Shown: positions 18,488 through 28,284, numbered from the stretch's first letter. The stretch: 64,000 nt of DNA from Peribacillus sp. FSL E2-0218 (GCF_037992945.1 NZ_CP150304.1:1801501-1865500), one strand, 5' to 3'. The notes: generated by a model not told the origin, from the letters alone. Numbers and translations are program-made.

Positions 18488-19384
18488 ATGAATATCGAAC
18501 AATTAAAATATATGGTGGAAATAGCGAAAACGGGTTCACTTAAAGAAGCTGCCGATAATCTGCATCTTACCTTACCAGCTCTGAGCCAATCGATAAAGAA
18601 TTTAGAAAAGGAATTAAATATTATCCTTTTTCACCGTTCTCGAAGAGGATCTGTTCCAACAGAAGAAGGATATAGGCTGATTGAGAAAGCAAATAACGTA
18701 TTATTGAAGCTTCAAGAATTCGTTGATGAAGCAGAAGCTTATACACAGACAATGAATGGAGAAATAAAAATTGCCACATACCCAGGGCCAATGGAAATGC
18801 TGGTGGGGGTTATTTCAGATATAAAACGTGAGTATCCGAAAATTAAAGCATCCATCTATGAAAACAGTACCGAGTCGATTATCACGAAAGTACTCGAAAG
18901 TGAAGTAGATGTTGGATTCATAACATACACGGAAAAAGAGGAAAAAAAGTATCGGAATCTTGTGTTTAAAAAATTGTTGGAAGGTCATATGGTTGCTGCG
19001 GTAAACAAGAACTCACCATTAGCCCAAAATGATCTGATTACAGAAGAAATGTTAATGAATGAACCAATCGTTTTATACAATGATATTTACATACACGATT
19101 TTATGAAGGGCTTTACTTCATTCCCGTTTGATATTCTGTTTACCACCAACAATGTAGATACGATTCGTAACACGCTGGAAAACAACACGGCAATCAATAT
19201 TGGATTTGATTATGCCTTCAAAACGGACGCCGGTTTATCCAAAAGTGACGAGTATGTGGTCATTAACTTTGCTGCTCCACATTATAAAACGTATTCCTTC
19301 GGATACATTTATAACACGAACAATGGACTTTCAAGAATTATAAGAGAGTTCTTAAAACGGATCCATGGCACGATAGTAGGGTAG
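18488..19384 (+). CDS. LysR-family transcriptional regulator
   Basis: A 298-residue LTTR. The N-terminal winged helix-turn-helix covers residues about 1-65 (LKYMVEIAKTGSLKEAADNL, ALSQSIKNLEKEL), with the periplasmic-binding-like effector domain (about 90-295) after the linker helix. The ATG at 18488 is preceded by AAGAGGTAAAT. It is divergent from bdhA across a 130-base gap containing the palindrome at 18436, the usual LTTR arrangement, so it probably responds to acetoin or a related metabolite (inference). Confidence 0.9.
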   Translation: MNIEQLKYMVEIAKTGSLKEAADNLHLTLPALSQSIKNLEKELNIILFHRSRRGSVPTEEGYRLIEKANNVLLKLQEFVDEAEAYTQTMNGEIKIATYPGPMEMLVGVISDIKREYPKIKASIYENSTESIITKVLESEVDVGFITYTEKEEKKYRNLVFKKLLEGHMVAAVNKNSPLAQNDLITEEMLMNEPIVLYNDIYIHDFMKGFTSFPFDILFTTNNVDTIRNTLENNTAINIGFDYAFKTDAGLSKSDEYVVINFAAPHYKTYSFGYIYNTNNGLSRIIREFLKRIHGTIVG

Positions 19385-19978
19385 TGCACTTGTATAAATT
19401 TTCCCGTATGGTTTGGCCCCATTATGGATGCAAGGAAGCTAAGTGATAAATATGGAGGAATGGTGCGGTAACTTTTCTCCAGGGAGGAGGTTAGCCTTTT
19501 GTGATTGGTTAGGAATTACATTTAATTATTGGAAAGATCATTATGGTCCTTTTGTGGATTATTTCCTCCGCATGTACGATATGACACTGATGATAAATAT
19601 GTTGATAATTCAGGAAACCAACGGTGCATTTTTGATGGGCACCCCTGTGTCGATTGCTCAAGTTTTCTAGCTGTCTTACTAACGAATTTCCTCATTGCTT
19701 CTACATGTTTGGAAACCTCCGTAACTTGAAGGTCTCTGTAAATAAGCCCCTATTTTCACCCCTAAGTAACTGTAACAAGATATTATTCTCCCTCCTTTTC
19801 TAATCCATAAAGGAATATTTGCTGTGTAATCTTTTATGAATCTTCATAGTACTCTATTTATAAATTTTATGAATATATTCTATAAAAAATATATATTTTT
19901 ATTATATTTGTTCTGTCCATATAATAAAGCACGTAACAAATGATAAAAATAATCAACGCTTTAAATGAGAGAAAAATA

Positions 19979-19994
19979 ATGGAAACGGTTTCCG
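19979..19994 (+). promoter_or_regulatory. cre-like site 1 (possible CcpA or LacI-family operator)
   Basis: ATGGAAACGGTTTCCG matches the cre consensus WTGNAARCGNWWWCAW except at the last two positions and is nearly palindromic. It lies about 390 bases upstream of the permease start. Confidence 0.45.
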
Positions 19995-20165
19995 TGATTC
20001 TGCAATGTCTTAGGAAAGTGAAGATGGAAAGGTAAAAAACGACAAGTGGGGAAGACTATGAAGGTATGATCCAAAAGGCTGAATGACGTATCAGGACTAA
20101 GGCGGAAATGACACCATCAGGAGAAAAGTTAATCTTTTTTTAGATGGTAAAAAAAGCAGAATGAT

Positions 20166-20181
20166 TTGAAAACGGTTTACA
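20166..20181 (+). promoter_or_regulatory. cre-like site 2
   Basis: TTGAAAACGGTTTACA shares the AAACGGTTT core with site 1 and lies about 190 bases downstream of it. It is a poorer match than site 1 at the right side. Confidence 0.35.
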
Positions 20182-20384
20182 GCTAATCATTTAAGGTGGC
20201 AGAGATCAATCGTTTAACTTATAAATCAAAAAAGAATAAGGGGAATGATAGGGGTATGATTCCGCTTATTTTAACATTACATTTATCCAGGTATCGCTTT
20301 TTGAATCAATGCAGGTGGTTAGTGTGCGTTGATATATAAAGGCCAGCCTGTTTGAAGGTTTACTGTTGAGGGGAGAAAATTATT

Positions 20385-21704
20385 ATGGAAATTATTCAAG
20401 TGGTAGGTATATTACTAGCGATTGCATTTATTATATATGCTGCAATGAAAGGGTTTAGTATATTGATTGTTGCTCCGATTGCAGCCGTTATCGTCATTTT
20501 AACGAATCAAATGGATTTTTTTCCTGCCTTGATAGGGAAAGAGAATTCTTATATGACGGGTCTTACAGGTTTCGTCGTTAATTTTTTTGCTATATTCATC
20601 TTAGGGTCCATTTTAGCGAAATATATCGATGTGAGCGGGGCAGCGCAATCAATCGCCGAAAAGGTTTTAGAAAAAACAGGCACGGAAAAACCGTTTCCAG
20701 TACTGGTAGCCATTTTCTTTATAAGCGCCCTGCTGACCTATGGCGGCATTAGTTTATTTGTAGTAATCTTTGTACTCATTCCACTTGCAAAACCATTATT
20801 TAAACAATTAAATATTGCATGGAACCTAGTTTTGATTCCTGTTACACTCGGTTTTGGCTCGTTTACGATGACGATGCTGCCTGGTACTCCCTCTATACAA
20901 AATGTTGTTCCTACAGCCTATCTGGGTACATCACTTACAGCAGCACCACTTTTGGGAATGATAGGAACGGTAGTGGCCATTGCTTTTACACTATGGTATA
21001 TGAATTCCATGTTAAAGAAAAGTATGGCAAAGGGAGAGACGTTTACTGATTTTGATGTTTCCGGTTCGGAAGGAGATGTGAAAAAAGAGCTTCCCACCGT
21101 CTTCATCAGTATACTTCCAATATTATTATTGATTGTCATTATTTTGGTTGGCAGTACGTTCAAAGTGGGCAATATTCTTATTATTGGATTGGTCGTTGCG
21201 ATCATCGTTTCAGCATTCGTCTTTAACAAATACATTCCAAATCAAAAAGCGTTGATAAATGAAGGAGCGAGCGGTTCCATCATGCCCGTTTTCTTAACTT
21301 CATCAGCTGTAGCTTTTGGTGTTATTATAACACTGGCACCTGGATTTAAATTTATTTCCGATACAATCTTGGGGATTCCCGGTAACCCGCTAATCAGTTT
21401 ATCGGTCGCTTCTGCCGTTTTTGGTGCCATAACAGGTTCATCGTCAGGCGCATTAGGGATAGTCATGCAGGCATTTGGCCAAAGTTATTTGGATATGGGA
21501 ATCAACGCCGATGTTATCCATAGGGTCTCAGCGATTGCATCCTCAGTATTAACAATCATGCCTCACACCGGGGTCGTGTTAACATTATTCGCATTAACGG
21601 GGCTTAATCACAAAAACGGCTTTAAGTATCAATTCATAGGAATGACCTGTGTGAATTTACTTGCATTACTCGCAGTAATTTTAGCAGCTATCATTATTTA
21701 TTAA
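20385..21704 (+). CDS. GntP-family permease (YxjC-like carboxylate:H+ symporter)
   Basis: A 439-residue protein with about 12 hydrophobic segments and the GntP-family layout: YGGISLFVVIFVLIPLAKPLF, GSFTMTMLPGTPSIQNVVP, and the C-terminal GAITGSSSGALGIVMQ followed by HRVSAIASSVLTIMPHTG. It resembles the YxjC / D-beta-hydroxybutyrate permease branch more than gluconate permeases (recollection). Start ATG 20385 after GAGGGGAGAAAATT. It stands upstream of the carboxylase set, separated by a divergent TetR gene, and might bring in its substrate. Confidence 0.82.
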   Translation: MEIIQVVGILLAIAFIIYAAMKGFSILIVAPIAAVIVILTNQMDFFPALIGKENSYMTGLTGFVVNFFAIFILGSILAKYIDVSGAAQSIAEKVLEKTGTEKPFPVLVAIFFISALLTYGGISLFVVIFVLIPLAKPLFKQLNIAWNLVLIPVTLGFGSFTMTMLPGTPSIQNVVPTAYLGTSLTAAPLLGMIGTVVAIAFTLWYMNSMLKKSMAKGETFTDFDVSGSEGDVKKELPTVFISILPILLLIVIILVGSTFKVGNILIIGLVVAIIVSAFVFNKYIPNQKALINEGASGSIMPVFLTSSAVAFGVIITLAPGFKFISDTILGIPGNPLISLSVASAVFGAITGSSSGALGIVMQAFGQSYLDMGINADVIHRVSAIASSVLTIMPHTGVVLTLFALTGLNHKNGFKYQFIGMTCVNLLALLAVILAAIIIY

Positions 21705-22071
21705 TAATGGATAGGAAGGTAAATAAAAATGCTTGAAAAGGGGCTTTAAATGGCAAAAACAAAAAAACTCCCTTGATAAGTGATTGGCATTTTATGAATG
21801 ACAAGATGATGAAACATCGTAAAACCTTTGGGGAGAGATGCCAAAGGTTTTATCATGCATAACCTTTGTGGAAATATCCGGTATTCCATCAAAAAGTCTA
21901 CTTGAACACCCATAATAGCTGCCTAGACCTGAACTGATTAAAGAAGGCATAGATTTCCTTCAATACAGATATTCACTCTTGGATTAACCATCCATTCTAA
22001 AGGGGAATTTCGGCTGGAGTTTTTGCGATATTACCGTAGGTTGGCATCTGTTTGCATCATGCATAGGGCTC
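21705..22071. other. Gap between the permease and the TetR gene
   Basis: About 370 bases. It holds the hairpin at 21820 and, on the minus strand near 21850-21990, a short protein-like stretch that is not recognised and has stops; probably a remnant. Confidence 0.35.
21820..21852 (+). terminator. Hairpin, probable weak terminator after the permease
   Basis: Perfect 12-bp stem TAAAACCTTTGG / CCAAAGGTTTTA with a 9-base loop; only four T follow within the distal arm, so termination may be weak. Confidence 0.5.
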
Positions 22072-22674
22072 TTATTTTTTTAGCAATAAGCCATTGAGAG
22101 CCACATCTGCTAAGAAACTTGGGGTTTCTTCTAACGGCATAATTTCAGCTATTTGTTTAACCATTTGAGGGTTTATCATATTTTGGAGAATAATTTCATA
22201 TAACCTTGGATCGCCTTCCCTAAAAATGTTTTCTTTTTGCCCATTTGTTATAACCTCAGCATAAAGTTTCTTTAATCCTAATAAAAAGGATTCTTTAAGA
22301 TCTTCTTCCCCTTTTTCAGAGACTAATAAATCAACAATCATCTGATGGATTTCTCCATATTTTATAGTGATTTTTGCATAGCAAGCAAACACATGCTTAA
22401 CTTTCTCGATCGTTGTTAAATTGGATTTTAAAATCCGTACTTGTTCTTCATATATTTCTGCAATAACCTCGTAGGCAACTGCATTTGCTAATTGGTGCTT
22501 ATTATTAAACCGTCTATATATTGTTCCTACCCCCACCTTTGCTTCTACAGCTACTTCTTCGATCGTTGTTTCGTGACCCTTTTGGGCAAATACAATTTTA
22601 GCTGCTTCAAGGATTTTAACTGCATTTTTATTGGCATCTTTTCTCTTGGAAGTAATGACGAATTCCATATCCAT
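22072..22674 (-). CDS. TetR-family transcriptional regulator
   Basis: A 200-residue TetR repressor with the N-terminal HTH at residues about 15-65 (ILEAAKIVFAQKGHETTIEEVA and KVGVGTIYRRFNNKHQL), followed by an all-helical ligand domain. It is divergent from the carboxyltransferase operon at 23218. The inverted repeat at 22814 lies in the shared upstream region and could be its operator. The first ATG (22674) is followed by a second at residue 3, and either may be used. Confidence 0.88.
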   Translation of the reverse strand: MDMEFVITSKRKDANKNAVKILEAAKIVFAQKGHETTIEEVAVEAKVGVGTIYRRFNNKHQLANAVAYEVIAEIYEEQVRILKSNLTTIEKVKHVFACYAKITIKYGEIHQMIVDLLVSEKGEEDLKESFLLGLKKLYAEVITNGQKENIFREGDPRLYEIILQNMINPQMVKQIAEIMPLEETPSFLADVALNGLLLKK

Positions 22675-22813
22675 ATTATTGATTTAATTCCTTTCTTCAA
22701 TGAATAGTATGTAGACCTTACGATTTATTATAAAGTATTTTAGGGGGAAATGTATCGACGATGAAAAATAGTGATTGACTATTTTCCAGAAAATTAATAA
22801 ACTGTAATTAATT

Positions 22814-22837
22814 AAAACGGAATAAATATTCCGTTTT
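22814..22837. promoter_or_regulatory. Inverted repeat: TetR operator or terminator-like hairpin
   Basis: An 11-bp perfect inverted repeat (AAAACGGAATA / TATTCCGTTTT, 2-base centre). A run of T follows after AGG on the plus strand, so it could also act as a terminator, but no plus-strand gene precedes it. Its location between divergent genes favours an operator. Confidence 0.4.
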
Positions 22838-23061
22838 AGGTTTTTTCAGAATCTATTAGAATTTCGTGCAAGAGCAGTAACTTTACAAAGGATAAGGAGG
22901 CAGTTACCGAAACGCATAATACTTTTTTATCAAAAAAAAGAGAACGCTTACACAATGATCCAACAAAGGCTATTCATTAAAAAATCACTATGCCTATTAA
23001 GTTGTGTGAAAAAGGTTAGATATCTTCGAATGAAAACAAATAATCTAAATCAAGGAGGCAT

Positions 23062-23090
23062 TTGACAGGGTTATCCGCATTTAATATTCA
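23062..23090 (+). promoter_or_regulatory. Possible sigma-A promoter of the carboxylase operon
   Basis: TTGACA at 23062-23067, 17 bases, then TATTCA at 23085-23090. The -35 is perfect and the -10 is weak. It lies about 130 bases upstream of the carboxyltransferase start. Confidence 0.4.
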
Positions 23091-23217
23091 GATTATTTTT
23101 AATTGTTAGACCATTAATCTCCACTTATATGACCTGGAAAGTAAGGCATCGTGAAACAAGTTCTTGAAAGGGGTTTGGATGAAAACGCTTGAATTAGGGA
23201 AGCAAGGGGGAAAATCA

Positions 23218-24702
23218 ATGGCTAAGGAATTGCAATTTGTAGATACAACTCTAAGGGATGGAACCCAAAGTCTTTGGGCAGCTGAATCACGAACCGGCAT
23301 GGTGGAAGCCGTTGCGGAAGATCTTGATCGATCGGGGTTTCAAGTGGTAGAGGTTCCATTAATGCCTTATAATTTCAAAAAAATTATCCGTGAATTAAAA
23401 GAAGATCCATGGTTGTTGGCAGAAATAGTTGGGGAAAAGATGCAGCATGCGAAAAAAGCATTTATGGGTGAACCGGGACTTGTTCTTTTTGAGCTATTGG
23501 AAACACCTCCATCTGTTTCTAAGTTGTTCTACGATTTATTAATTGAACGGGGAGCAATCAATCGAGTACAAACAATGGCAAATATTTTTGGGGATTTAAA
23601 AACGGATTTTCCATGGTTCATGCCTTATTTACGTAGTAAAGGAATGGAAATTGCCCATGCCATTGCTTATAGTATTTCTCCTAGACATACAGATGAATAC
23701 TTTGTGAAGAAAACGAAAGAAGTGGTAAAAAATGAGCCGGATATCATTTATTTTAAGGACGCAGCTGGTTTGTTAACGGTTGAACGTCTTCGAACCCTAT
23801 TACCACTTATTATGGAAAATGCAAATGGAATCCCTGTAGAATTCCATACTCATTGTACGACAGGACTTGCAGATGAGCTTTATGTTGAAGCCATGAAGAT
23901 GGGGGTTCGAACACTGCATACCGGGATTCCGCCATTGGCAAATGGTTCAGGTCAACCATCGGTGTTTACGACTGTTGCCAATGCACACTATTTTAATTTG
24001 GAGCATGACTTGGATTTAGAGCGGATTAAAAGAATTTCAGACCGTCTAATGAATATTGCTAAGCAAGAAAATTTACCAATTGGTGAACCTCTAGAATATG
24101 ATTACTCTCAATATATCCATCAAGTACCTGGCGGGGTTATTTCCAATTTACGCCATCAGCTGCAATCTTTGAATCTTCAAAATAGGGTCGATGAGGTAAT
24201 TGAAGAATCGATACGGGTTCGTAAAGAACTAGGTTATCCAGTAATGATTACACCATACTCACAATTCATGGTGACACAAGCAGCCATCAATATTGCAACG
24301 GGTGAACGTTACAAAGTCGTAATTGATAAATTGATTCAATTAGCAGCAGGTGTATATAGCGAAGATTCGGGTTATCTAATGATGGATCAAAATTTAAGAG
24401 ATAAATTCCTAAGCCTTCCACGTGCAAAAGAATTGCGCTATGAGCCAGTTGAAGATGTTCCGATTAAGAAATTAAAAGAGCAATTTGGCGGGCCAAGCCT
24501 TTCAGATGAAGAGTTCATGCTTCGATATATCATGAAAGGTACGAATGATATTGAAGAGATGCGGAAAGCAGGAGCGCATAAAAAATATTTCTCGGCTTCA
24601 ACCCCTTTAGTCGAACTATTAGATCGTTTCAGCAAGCAATCTGATATTACACATGTCCAAGTACAAGGGTTACAAGGATCGCTTCTTTTAACAAATAATT
24701 AG
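23218..24702 (+). CDS. Biotin-dependent carboxyltransferase subunit (PycB/OadA-like, free-standing)
   Basis: A 494-residue protein with the HMGL-like TIM barrel and the conserved carboxylase (PYC/OADA) domain. It shows FVDTTLRDGTQSLWAAESRT (metal-binding Asp at residue 9), FKDAAG with K180 at the position of the carboxylated active-site lysine, and the metal-binding HTH pair H210/H212 (EFHTHCTTG). No biotin domain is fused; the carrier is the next gene. Such subunits carboxylate 2-oxo acids such as pyruvate or run the reverse decarboxylation, but the sequence is divergent from pyruvate carboxylase and the substrate is uncertain. ATG 23218 has AAGGGGGAAAATCA upstream; ATG 23179 is an alternative start. 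Confidence 0.8.
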   Translation: MAKELQFVDTTLRDGTQSLWAAESRTGMVEAVAEDLDRSGFQVVEVPLMPYNFKKIIRELKEDPWLLAEIVGEKMQHAKKAFMGEPGLVLFELLETPPSVSKLFYDLLIERGAINRVQTMANIFGDLKTDFPWFMPYLRSKGMEIAHAIAYSISPRHTDEYFVKKTKEVVKNEPDIIYFKDAAGLLTVERLRTLLPLIMENANGIPVEFHTHCTTGLADELYVEAMKMGVRTLHTGIPPLANGSGQPSVFTTVANAHYFNLEHDLDLERIKRISDRLMNIAKQENLPIGEPLEYDYSQYIHQVPGGVISNLRHQLQSLNLQNRVDEVIEESIRVRKELGYPVMITPYSQFMVTQAAINIATGERYKVVIDKLIQLAAGVYSEDSGYLMMDQNLRDKFLSLPRAKELRYEPVEDVPIKKLKEQFGGPSLSDEEFMLRYIMKGTNDIEEMRKAGAHKKYFSASTPLVELLDRFSKQSDITHVQVQGLQGSLLLTNN

Positions 24703-24740
24703 AATATTTGCATTCGGTGATAACTTGAGGAGGAAGAAGG

Positions 24741-25295
24741 ATGAGCAAAAATGCATTAAATGTAATGAATCATGAAGATGTGGAAAATTTAATAATTCTT
24801 ATTGAAAAATTAGAGGAATCTCCCTTCAATTATTTAAAGCTGGAGAAACAAGATTTTAAAATTGTGATCGGAAAAAATGGTATAACAGAAACGGCTGAAG
24901 CTAGTAACGATAATGAAAAAGATGCAGTAATAAATCCCGAAAAGCCTGAATCATTACAATCGACTAAGAATGAAGCAGCGGCAGCATTTGAACAATTGAC
25001 TCAAAAACCGGTGCCTGAACAACTGAATTCAGTAAAAGAAGAACAAGAAGCGGGAGTTGTTGCCATTGAGGCAACGACTGCAGGTATATTCTATGCCCAA
25101 CCTGAACCCGCTGCAGCACCATATGTAAAGGTAGGCGATCGTGTAGAAGAAGACTATACGGTTGGCTTAATCGAGATCATGAAAGTGTACAGTGCTATAT
25201 CTGCAGGTGTAGCGGGGGAGATCGTCAAAATACATGTTAAAGATGCTCAACTTGTTGAATATGGTCAGCCTTTATACTCGGTTAAAGTGAAATAA
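24741..25295 (+). CDS. Biotin carboxyl carrier protein (AccB-like)
   Basis: A 184-residue carrier. The N-terminal 50 residues are AccB-like, a flexible E/P/A-rich linker spans about 50-105, and the C-terminal biotinyl domain ends with the motif EIMKV (K148) instead of the common EAMKM, a variant that still has the biotin-accepting lysine. Start ATG after GAGGAGGAAGAAGG. It lies between the carboxyltransferase and the biotin carboxylase, so it should shuttle carboxybiotin between them. Confidence 0.85.
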   Translation: MSKNALNVMNHEDVENLIILIEKLEESPFNYLKLEKQDFKIVIGKNGITETAEASNDNEKDAVINPEKPESLQSTKNEAAAAFEQLTQKPVPEQLNSVKEEQEAGVVAIEATTAGIFYAQPEPAAAPYVKVGDRVEEDYTVGLIEIMKVYSAISAGVAGEIVKIHVKDAQLVEYGQPLYSVKVK

Positions 25296-25388
25296 GAAAA
25301 AATTGATTACTTGTTGGAAAAACATTATCTCCCGCCAATGATCTTCAACCGTTAAGAGCAGAGTGTAACTGAGGAGGAAGAAATCAAA

Positions 25389-26750
25389 ATGAGCATTTCA
25401 AGAATATTAATTATTAATCGCGGCGAAATCGCAGTCCGGATAATACGGACATGCAAGGTCATGGGAATTGAAACGGTCCTTGCTGTTTCAGAGGCAGATC
25501 AGGAAAGCTTAGGGGCTAAATTGGCGGATAAAACAGTCGTGATTGGACCAGCTCATGCTGCAAAAAGTTATTTGAACATTCCGGTTATTATAACATCAGC
25601 ATTAGCAGTTGAAGCGGATGCGATTCATCCAGGATACGGATTTCTGTCTGAAGTACCGGAATTAGCTGAAGCTTGTGCTGAAAATGATCTTGTATACGTG
25701 GGGCCAAAGCCAGACCATATCTTTAAGATGGGGAATAAATTAGTGGCTCGATCTATTGCTCAAGAATGTGATGTCCCAGTACTCCCGGGGTCAGAGAAAG
25801 TGTCTGATTATGAAGAAGTGATTCGGATGATAGAAAAAATAGGATTGCCGGTCATGTTAAAAGCGGCTGCGGGAGGCGGTGGCCGCGGAATGAAGATTGT
25901 TACCGATAAAGAAGAAGTGAAAACGACTTTTGAATCAGCATCCGCAGAAGCAAAGGCTGCTTTTGGAGATAGCACGATGTATATCGAAAAATATATTGCC
26001 AATGCACGGCACATTGAGGTACAAGTACTTGGAGATAAGTATGGAAATGTCATCCATCTAGGTGAGCGGGATTGTTCGACGCAGCGCCGTCATCAAAAAT
26101 TGGTAGAAGAGGCAATGGCACCAATCATACCGGAAAAGCTCCGTCAGGATATTCGCACTGCCGCAGTCCAACTTGCTGAAAGTATTTCCTATCAAAATGC
26201 TGGTACGGTTGAGTTTATCGTCGATCAAGACGAAGCTAAGTTTTATTTTCTTGAAATGAACACTCGTATTCAAGTGGAACACCCAGTTACCGAAGTTATC
26301 ACCGGAGTGGATTTAATCCAAGAGCAAATAAATGTGGCAAACGGTGAAACATTACGATATGTCCAATCAGACATTGACTTCTCCGGACATGCGATTGAAT
26401 GTCGGATAAATGCTGAAGCTCCAATGGAAGGGTTCCGTCCAACTCCGGGACTCATTACAAAATGGCAAATGCCTCAAGGACCGGGTGTACGAGTGGATAC
26501 CCATTGTTATCAGGGGTATGTCGTACCAGTTTTTTATGATTCGATGATTGCAAAGGTCATTGTTCATGGTCGTGATAGGACGCATGCCATTCGAAGGATG
26601 TTAGTTGCCTTGGATGAGTTTTCAGTTGAGGGAATCAGTACGACCATTCCTTTTTTAAATCAAGTTCTGCAGGATGAAGATTTTATAAATGGGGATGTAA
26701 ATACGCGTTTGTTGGAAAAAATCATGGCGAATAACCTAGAACTTATTTAA
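25389..26750 (+). CDS. Biotin carboxylase (AccC-like)
   Basis: A 453-residue ATP-grasp biotin carboxylase: NRGEIAVRIIRTC at the N-terminus, IHPGYGFLSE, the glycine-rich loop AAAGGGGRGM, the catalytic region GERDCSTQRRHQKLVEE and FLEMNTRIQVEHPVTE. It loads CO2 from bicarbonate on the biotin of the neighbouring carrier. It is probably a second copy specialised to this operon, because the housekeeping accBC pair lies elsewhere in Bacillus genomes (inference). ATG follows GAGGAGGAAGAAATCAAA. Confidence 0.92.
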   Translation: MSISRILIINRGEIAVRIIRTCKVMGIETVLAVSEADQESLGAKLADKTVVIGPAHAAKSYLNIPVIITSALAVEADAIHPGYGFLSEVPELAEACAENDLVYVGPKPDHIFKMGNKLVARSIAQECDVPVLPGSEKVSDYEEVIRMIEKIGLPVMLKAAAGGGGRGMKIVTDKEEVKTTFESASAEAKAAFGDSTMYIEKYIANARHIEVQVLGDKYGNVIHLGERDCSTQRRHQKLVEEAMAPIIPEKLRQDIRTAAVQLAESISYQNAGTVEFIVDQDEAKFYFLEMNTRIQVEHPVTEVITGVDLIQEQINVANGETLRYVQSDIDFSGHAIECRINAEAPMEGFRPTPGLITKWQMPQGPGVRVDTHCYQGYVVPVFYDSMIAKVIVHGRDRTHAIRRMLVALDEFSVEGISTTIPFLNQVLQDEDFINGDVNTRLLEKIMANNLELI

Positions 26751-26984
26751 AGGATATTTATGTGCACCCATTTAAGCGTTGTAAGCTTTACTTCTTAATT
26801 AAAATATCCGGAAATAAAAGCGATCGAAAGACATCGACCTTCCTTCCATGTTAAATAGCAGCACTGGAGGATATTCAAAGCGATCATACTCACCTATATC
26901 TTTAAGAGTGTGATGTTAACTAGTTGAATTCATTGCCCATATTGATATCAGGAAGTTATTAACCAATGAAAAGGTGGAGACAAG

Positions 26985-27821
26985 ATGGAAAAATTGATTA
27001 TTACGGTAGCTACAACAGGGGATTTCGCAACTAAGGATCATACGCCATACTTACCGACTACACCACAGGAAATAGCTGATTCAATTTATGAATCGTGGCA
27101 AGCGGGCGCAGCCATTGCTCATGTTCATGTTAGGGATGATGAAGGAAAGCCGACCCTAGACTCAGCAAAATATCTTCAAGTAGTGAAACTTCTTGAGGAG
27201 AGAAATTGTGATATCATCATCAATTTCACCACCGCTGGGGGAGAATTGAAAGATGTTACAAAACGTTTTCCGATTGTTGAATTGAAGCCTGAAGTTGCCT
27301 CTTTTGACGCAGGCTCTTTTAATATAGGACCTAATGTATTCATTCATACGCCAGCAATGTTGGAGCAATTGGCGCAAAAGATGCTGGAAAACAACGTCAA
27401 ACCGGAACTTGAAGTATTCGATGTAGGAATGATTCATAATGCCTTACGGGTTGCCCAAAAAGGGCTAATTAAACCGCCATTCTTTTTTCAATTTGTATTG
27501 GGTGCCCAGGGAGGGATACCAGCTTCGCCAGAGAATTTGATGTTCATGAGAAACAGCATTCCCGAAGGTGCAATATGGTCAGCCATTGGGGCAAGTAAAG
27601 ATCAATTAATGATCAATACAATGACCATCCTGCTTGGCGGGCATGTTCGCGTCGGCATGGAAGACGCAGTTTATTTTCGCAAGGGAGAACTTGCCAAAAC
27701 CAATGCTCAATTTGTGGCAAGAATAGTGGAATTAGCAAAAACATTAGGCAGGGAAGTGGCAACACCAGATGAAGCGAGAGCGATGATAGGATTAAAAGTA
27801 AATAATGCTGCACACGCTTAA
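26985..27821 (+). CDS. Beta-keto acid cleavage enzyme (BKACE, DUF849)
   Basis: A 278-residue TIM-barrel enzyme of the family of 3-keto-5-aminohexanoate cleavage enzyme. BKACEs transfer an acetyl moiety from a beta-keto acid to acetyl-CoA, giving acetoacetate and a new CoA ester. The Zn ligands H46 and H48 are in AHVHVRD, and the downstream Glu is in GMEDAVYF. Specificity in this family varies widely and cannot be fixed from the sequence. It follows the carboxylase set by 234 bases with its own strong site (AAAAGGTGGAGACAAG) and is followed by a thioesterase, so it probably belongs to the same pathway. Confidence 0.85.
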   Translation: MEKLIITVATTGDFATKDHTPYLPTTPQEIADSIYESWQAGAAIAHVHVRDDEGKPTLDSAKYLQVVKLLEERNCDIIINFTTAGGELKDVTKRFPIVELKPEVASFDAGSFNIGPNVFIHTPAMLEQLAQKMLENNVKPELEVFDVGMIHNALRVAQKGLIKPPFFFQFVLGAQGGIPASPENLMFMRNSIPEGAIWSAIGASKDQLMINTMTILLGGHVRVGMEDAVYFRKGELAKTNAQFVARIVELAKTLGREVATPDEARAMIGLKVNNAAHA

Positions 27822-27861
27822 AAGAGAAGTTACACAAGAAAACATGGGAGGTTAGTGGAAA

Positions 27862-28284
27862 ATGATCGCAGAGTTCCGGTTTGGAGTAAGGTGGGGAGAT
27901 ACGGATGCTGCCGGAATCGTATTTTATCCCAATTTTTATAAATGGATGGATGATGCAACACATGAGTTTCTATCCGCCATAGGATATCCAACGTCTACTT
28001 TGTACGCTGAACAACAAGTCAATGTTCCCCTGCTAGAAGCGAACTGTCAGTTTAAGAGTCCGCTATTTTTTGAAGATCGTGTGACTGTTCGCAGTGCAGT
28101 CGTGGAATTACACCAAAAAGTATTTAAAATAAATCATGAATTTTTCAAGGATGAAAAATTAGTAGCGGAAGGATTTGAGATTCGTGCATGGACATCGTTT
28201 AAAGAAAAGCCAAAGTCTTATCCAATTCCAGATGAAGTAAGGGAAAAAATGATGCCAGCAAATGCAAAGGCGGTAAATGGTTAA
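27862..28284 (+). CDS. Acyl-CoA thioesterase (4-hydroxybenzoyl-CoA thioesterase/YbgC family)
   Basis: A 140-residue hotdog-fold thioesterase. The motif RWGDTDAAGIVFYPNFYKWMDD contains the catalytic Asp and the tyrosine of this family. It would hydrolyse a CoA ester, possibly one produced by the adjacent BKACE. It starts 40 bases after the BKACE stop with GGGAGGTTAGTGGAAA upstream, and a terminator closes the unit. Confidence 0.85.
   Translation: MIAEFRFGVRWGDTDAAGIVFYPNFYKWMDDATHEFLSAIGYPTSTLYAEQQVNVPLLEANCQFKSPLFFEDRVTVRSAVVELHQKVFKINHEFFKDEKLVAEGFEIRAWTSFKEKPKSYPIPDEVREKMMPANAKAVNG

Larger units (their letters stand above)
19385..20384. other. 1-kb gap upstream of the GntP permease with two cre-like sites
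   Basis: No convincing gene. Two overlapping short plus-strand frames near 19443-19729 have no recognisable family and no good ribosome binding sites. From about 19860 the DNA is very AT-rich. Two 16-base sites resembling CcpA operators (listed separately) lie in the right half, so this is probably a long regulated leader of the permease. Confidence 0.45.

Noticed and set aside
19443..19729. Two overlapping plus-strand frames after the LysR gene
   Set aside because: No recognised family, no ribosome binding site of quality, and neither continues past a few dozen codons.
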